Of a DNA stretch of 34,943 nt, positions 31,980 to 34,943 are shown one piece after another. The notes beneath the pieces were generated by a model. That model was not told the DNA's origin and ran no database searches. It saw nothing but the letters and a program-made list of their open reading frames with translations. This stretch comes from an uncultured Lachnospiraceae bacterium (GTDB lineage: Bacteria > Bacillota > Clostridia > Lachnospirales > Lachnospiraceae), in NCBI GenBank assembly GCA_910579685.1, contig CAJTVN010000039.1:1-34943 (forward strand). The letters run 5' to 3'. Positions within the stretch are counted from its first letter, which is position 1, and every line of letters begins with the position of its first letter. The translations under genes and the position numbers were made by a program.

Positions 31980-33596
31980 ATGAAAAAAATGCGCAAAAAA
32001 GTTTTATCCGTTTTACTGTGCGGCATCATACTATGCGCCGCCATGCTGTGCGGCGCCTGCCAGAGTAAAAACGCAGGGGAGGATACCAAAGACAAGACGG
32101 CAGAAACCGCAAAGGAGACGGCAGACAGCTATGCCGAGAAGCCTGCGGAAAAAGAGGCGGATGCGCCCGCAGATACTGCGCCCGCTCCGGACGAGGTCAC
32201 CACAATCGTCATGCCTTATATGCTCACCATGAATCCGGCGGAGGACCGCGATCTGGTTCAGGCGGCAATGAACGAGAAGCTTTTGGAGAAGGGCTATCCT
32301 GTCCAGGTCGAGTTTATGTGCATCGACTTCCCATCCTGGGGACAGCAGATCAATCTCCTGCTGGCAGACGGACAGATCGATCTGTTCAACTGCAGCTTTA
32401 TGGAAAGCGTAGGAGCCCTGGCAAACAAGGGCGCCCTGGCTCCTCTGGATGACCTGCTGGATGAATACGGGCAGGGAATCCGTGATACTCTGGGTGATTA
32501 TCTGGTCTGCGGAAAAGTCGGGGACACCATTTACGGGACTCCCAAGCTTGCGGCTTACGGCAATGCGCCCATGTACGTTATGAACCAGGAGATGCTGGAT
32601 AATGCCGGCATTTCCAGAGATGATATCGTTGACCTTGAAACACTGACCGATGCCCTGAAGGAGGTTCACAAGCTCTACCCCGACGTGACCATGATTTCCA
32701 CGGGAGCAGGCGGCGGTCTCTATGATCCCAGCGGGCTGGACTGGCTCGGGAGCGACAAGCCCTATGCCTGCCTGAAGCTCGAGGAGGGAAGCGATGACCT
32801 TACCGTGATCAATTATTATGCGACTGATGAATTTAAGGAACTTCTGGATCTGACCCAGATGTGGGTGGACGAAGGCTTTATCCGGAAGGACGCAATCAAT
32901 TACCAGGATTCCTCGTTCACGGCAATGCATGATTCCAGCGCCTTCGGAACTTTTGCGGGCTATGCCTCCGAGGCTATCACCGACAGCACCTATGCGACAG
33001 CGATCAGCGTGCCGAACTGCGCCTCAATGCTTGCCGAAAAAGCGTGGATCACCACCGGGAACGTAACCGGTATGACCTGGTGTATTCCCGCTCTGAGCAA
33101 ACACAAGGAAGCGGCCATGATCTTCCTGAACGCCCTCTATACCGATCCCGATATTGCGAATATCGGATGCAATGGAATTGAAGGCGTCCACTATGTTCTT
33201 CTGGACGACGGAAGCATTACCTACGCGGATCCTGAAACGCAGAGCGCCACCACCTCCGGATGGCCGTCCGGCATGGGATCGTTCTGGCCCAACATGCTGA
33301 TCGCATATCCCTGGGCTCCGGACACCCCGGCAAGCTACGAGGAGTGGATCCGATCCAACGAGGAATCGCTCAACTCACCCGCTCTCGGCTTTGTCTTCGA
33401 TTCCTCAGCCGTTGCGGACGAGATTGCCGCCGTGAACAATGTCATAGCCAAATATTACAATCCCATGATGCTGCACCTGGGAGATTCGGCAAAGATGCTG
33501 GAGGATATGCTGAAGGAACTGGAGCAGGCGGGCCTTAACGACATCATAACAGAAAAGCAGAGACAGCTGGACGAGTGGGCGGCCATTAACAAATAG
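31980..33596 (+). CDS. ABC transporter substrate-binding lipoprotein
   Basis: The 538 residues begin with a lipoprotein signal: MKKMRKK, a hydrophobic stretch and lipobox LCGAC with C27 as the lipidated residue. An Ala/Glu/Lys/Asp-rich linker (about 28-75) precedes a type-I extracellular solute-binding fold (VTTIVMPYMLTMNPAEDRDL through LLADGQIDLFNCSF and LLDEYG). The C-terminal part (QRQLDEWAAINK end) resembles the DUF3502 type that pairs with LplB/LplC permeases. It is anchored on the outer face of the membrane and delivers a sugar-like ligand. It is set after the hydrolase genes rather than beside the permeases. Confidence 0.92.
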   Translation: MKKMRKKVLSVLLCGIILCAAMLCGACQSKNAGEDTKDKTAETAKETADSYAEKPAEKEADAPADTAPAPDEVTTIVMPYMLTMNPAEDRDLVQAAMNEKLLEKGYPVQVEFMCIDFPSWGQQINLLLADGQIDLFNCSFMESVGALANKGALAPLDDLLDEYGQGIRDTLGDYLVCGKVGDTIYGTPKLAAYGNAPMYVMNQEMLDNAGISRDDIVDLETLTDALKEVHKLYPDVTMISTGAGGGLYDPSGLDWLGSDKPYACLKLEEGSDDLTVINYYATDEFKELLDLTQMWVDEGFIRKDAINYQDSSFTAMHDSSAFGTFAGYASEAITDSTYATAISVPNCASMLAEKAWITTGNVTGMTWCIPALSKHKEAAMIFLNALYTDPDIANIGCNGIEGVHYVLLDDGSITYADPETQSATTSGWPSGMGSFWPNMLIAYPWAPDTPASYEEWIRSNEESLNSPALGFVFDSSAVADEIAAVNNVIAKYYNPMMLHLGDSAKMLEDMLKELEQAGLNDIITEKQRQLDEWAAINK

Positions 33597-33628
33597 AACC
33601 GCACCTTTTTATCATAGGAGAAAAAATT

Positions 33629-34513
33629 ATGCAGGATGCGAACAGCAAATTTTATGTGGAAAAGATAGAATGCAGTGAAAAGGCGGACTTTGACAGGGAA
33701 TGCGTCACGGTTATCGACGGCGCAATCTACACGGAGACGCCGGACGGAATCCTTCGGATGGACTGCTTCTTTGACGAGCAGATCACGGAAAAGAAACCTG
33801 CCATTATCTGGATCCACGGCGGCGGTTTTACCGAGGAGCATATCTCAAGAAAATGCCGTCCCGAGAAACGGTTTCTCCATTTGGTCAAGGAAGGGTATTT
33901 TCTTGCCAGTATCGATTACCGGCTCGCCCAGGTACGGCCCTTCCCCGCCCAAATGGAGGAATGCAAATGCGCGGTACGCTATTTGAGAAAGCATGCCGAC
34001 CGGTTGGGAATCGATCCGGACCGAATCGGAGTCTGGGGCGAATCCTGCGGCGGGCAGGTGGCCGGCCTCATGTCCGTGACGGAGGGTATTCCCGATTTCG
34101 AGGACAAAGGAGGATATGAAGGAATCTCCAGCACAATCCAGGCGGCGGCTACGTGGTATGGGGCTCTTGACTTTATGAGATTCCACAAAATCCGCATGGA
34201 AGTGGATGAAAATTATCCGGAAAGATTTGCCGTGATCTACGGCGGAACTCCCGAGGAAAAGATGGACATGCTGGTCAAGGGAAATCCTCTGTCCTACATC
34301 GAAAAGCCGCATTGTCCCGTGCTGGCCATGTGTAGCGATGCGGACGACCGGGTATCCTATACTGCAAACACGCAGTTCTGTGAACGGGCGAAGGAGTATG
34401 GAAACATAGCGGAATTCCGCATGGTTTCCGGGCAGGGCCATGGCTATTTCCAGGGAGAGGAGTACGATCAAATCCTTTATGACTTTTTTGACAGGCATTT
34501 AAAGAACAGGTGA
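33629..34513 (+). CDS. Alpha/beta hydrolase, HSL/carboxylesterase type
   Basis: The 294 residues form an alpha/beta hydrolase of the hormone-sensitive lipase-like group. The oxyanion motif HGGG (63-66) is in IWIHGGGFTEE, nucleophile S139 in GVWGESCGGQ, the acid about D239 in SDADDRV, and H271 in GQGHGYF. Family members deacetylate sugars and short-chain esters. It has no signal peptide, so it is cytoplasmic. AGGAG precedes ATG 33629. It is the last gene of the operon. The normal downstream terminator seems to have been replaced or separated by the intron insertion at 34553. Confidence 0.9.
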   Translation: MQDANSKFYVEKIECSEKADFDRECVTVIDGAIYTETPDGILRMDCFFDEQITEKKPAIIWIHGGGFTEEHISRKCRPEKRFLHLVKEGYFLASIDYRLAQVRPFPAQMEECKCAVRYLRKHADRLGIDPDRIGVWGESCGGQVAGLMSVTEGIPDFEDKGGYEGISSTIQAAATWYGALDFMRFHKIRMEVDENYPERFAVIYGGTPEEKMDMLVKGNPLSYIEKPHCPVLAMCSDADDRVSYTANTQFCERAKEYGNIAEFRMVSGQGHGYFQGEEYDQILYDFFDRHLKNR

Positions 34514-34537
34514 CACTCTTGCATCCGTCAACAACCC

Positions 34538-34552
34538 CGCAGCAGAGCTGCG
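34538..34552 (+). other. Short hairpin next to intron 3' end
   Basis: CGCAGC-AGA-GCTGCG makes a 6-bp stem with a 3-base loop, 24 bases after the esterase stop and touching the presumed intron boundary. It may be the stem of the operon terminator cut off from its T run, or part of the intron insertion target. Confidence 0.4.
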
Positions 34553-34589
34553 ATCGAGTAGGAGGGAGTGATTAGCTCCCGTCCTCTCA
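34553..34589 (-). mobile_element. Second group II intron 3' end (domain VI-like remnant)
   Basis: On the minus strand AGGACGGGAG pairs with CTCCCTCCT around CTAATCA, followed by ACTCGAT. I recognise this as the domain VI and 3' end of a common Firmicutes group II intron type whose domain V normally precedes it directly. Here its domain V is absent and another intron's 3' end stands in its place. Confidence 0.5.
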
Positions 34590-34943
34590 GTCGAGTAAGT
34601 AAGAGGAATTTCACCTCAAACTTCTCACAGAACCGTACGTGAAAGTCTCCTTTCATACGGCTCCTATCATTCAACAATACGAATACAAAATACTCCAATG
34701 AGCAAAAAGTTTTGGCTCTCGCTTTCTTATAGTGCAGAGCCATTTCTCTGCCCTGCGTCTTCTTCCACGAAAATTTTTGTACTTGCACATTGCCCACTTT
34801 ATAATTCTTCTTTCAATACATTGTAGTGTCCCTCTCATGGCTGATGGATTGAACTTTCCAAAGTAATTCATCCATCCCCGCACCAATGGATTAATCATTT
34901 CCGCTATAATGTCTATCTTACACCCTGTCTTCTTATGAATTTC
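34590..34943 (-). mobile_element. Group II intron, 3' part (continues beyond window)
   Basis: On the minus strand the maturase C-terminus is followed after 7 bases by a 34-nt domain V at 34630-34663 (GAGCCGTATG ... CACGTACGGTTC hairpin). A domain VI-like stem GAGG/CCTC follows, with the 3' end near ACTCGAC at 34590. The intron 5' part lies past the window's right edge. Domain V is the catalytic heart of the ribozyme and is intact by eye. Confidence 0.85.
34671..34943 (-). CDS. Group II intron reverse transcriptase/maturase, C-terminal part
   Basis: The frame is open from the window edge to a stop at 34671 and reads EMINPLVRGWMNYFGKF, KWAMCKYKNFRG and KREPKLFAHW. This is the thumb/maturase (domain X) end of group II intron-encoded proteins, which aid splicing and reverse-splice the intron into DNA. 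The reverse transcriptase domain is outside the window. It lies in intron domain IV, just before domain V. Confidence 0.9.
   Translation of the reverse strand, partial: EIHKKTGCKIDIIAEMINPLVRGWMNYFGKFNPSAMRGTLQCIERRIIKWAMCKYKNFRGRRRRAEKWLCTIRKREPKLFAHWSILYSYC

Noticed and set aside
1..34943. CRISPR arrays
   Set aside because: No regularly spaced direct repeats were seen; the only tandem repeat is the three-copy 12-bp unit at 139-174.

Overview
The window looks like the chromosome of a Clostridia member, most likely a gut Lachnospiraceae. The signs are moderately GC-rich core genes, AGGAGG-type ribosome binding sites, TGnTAAAAT-type promoters and the core gene families present. This placement is an inference from gene content and was not tested by database search.

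Positions 1-4800 form a visibly AT-rich accessory island read on the minus strand. From right to left it holds a small Cro/C1-type regulator, a cytosine-C5 DNA methyltransferase and a PmeII-like restriction endonuclease (one type II restriction-modification operon). Next come a 418-residue protein of unknown family and a winged-helix/zinc-ribbon/TIR protein whose gene overlaps it by 86 bases. Last is a 5'-truncated remnant of a COG2865 (AlbA_2/AAA_4) regulator running off the window. The island sits beside the 3' end of rlmD, where a stop codon cuts a recognisable C-terminal extension. Between them (about 4940-5075) is a set of hairpins that looks like a dispersed structured repeat.

Positions 5214-10375 carry core genes on the minus strand: rlmD, a YhaM-like HD nuclease, a membrane-anchored HtrA-like PDZ protein that has lost all three catalytic residues, cysK and tRNA-Pro(CGG). 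Positions 10557-20002 are a ten-gene Mrp/Mbh-type cation antiporter operon in the order E-F-G-MbhD-(MbhE+B)-C, followed by four NuoL/M/N-like ion-channel subunits. It contains no hydrogenase or other redox subunit and ends in a nested long-stem terminator. trxA and trmB lie upstream of it.

From 21278 the window holds a D,D-carboxypeptidase (plus), a DEDDh exonuclease (minus, convergent), an ABC exporter and a LacI-family regulator with its own terminator. A near-consensus promoter with a LacI-type operator at the start site follows. It drives MFS transporter - permease - permease - serine hydrolase (beta-lactamase fold) - metallo-beta-lactamase-fold hydrolase - lipoprotein binding protein - alpha/beta esterase. 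This looks like an uptake and hydrolysis operon for an unknown, probably acylated or lactone-bearing, sugar-like compound. It lacks a glycosidase and an import ATPase.

The right edge (34553-34943) is the 3' part of a group II intron on the minus strand, with the maturase C-terminus, domain V and domain VI. It abuts a second domain-VI-like 3' end, suggesting one intron inserted inside another.
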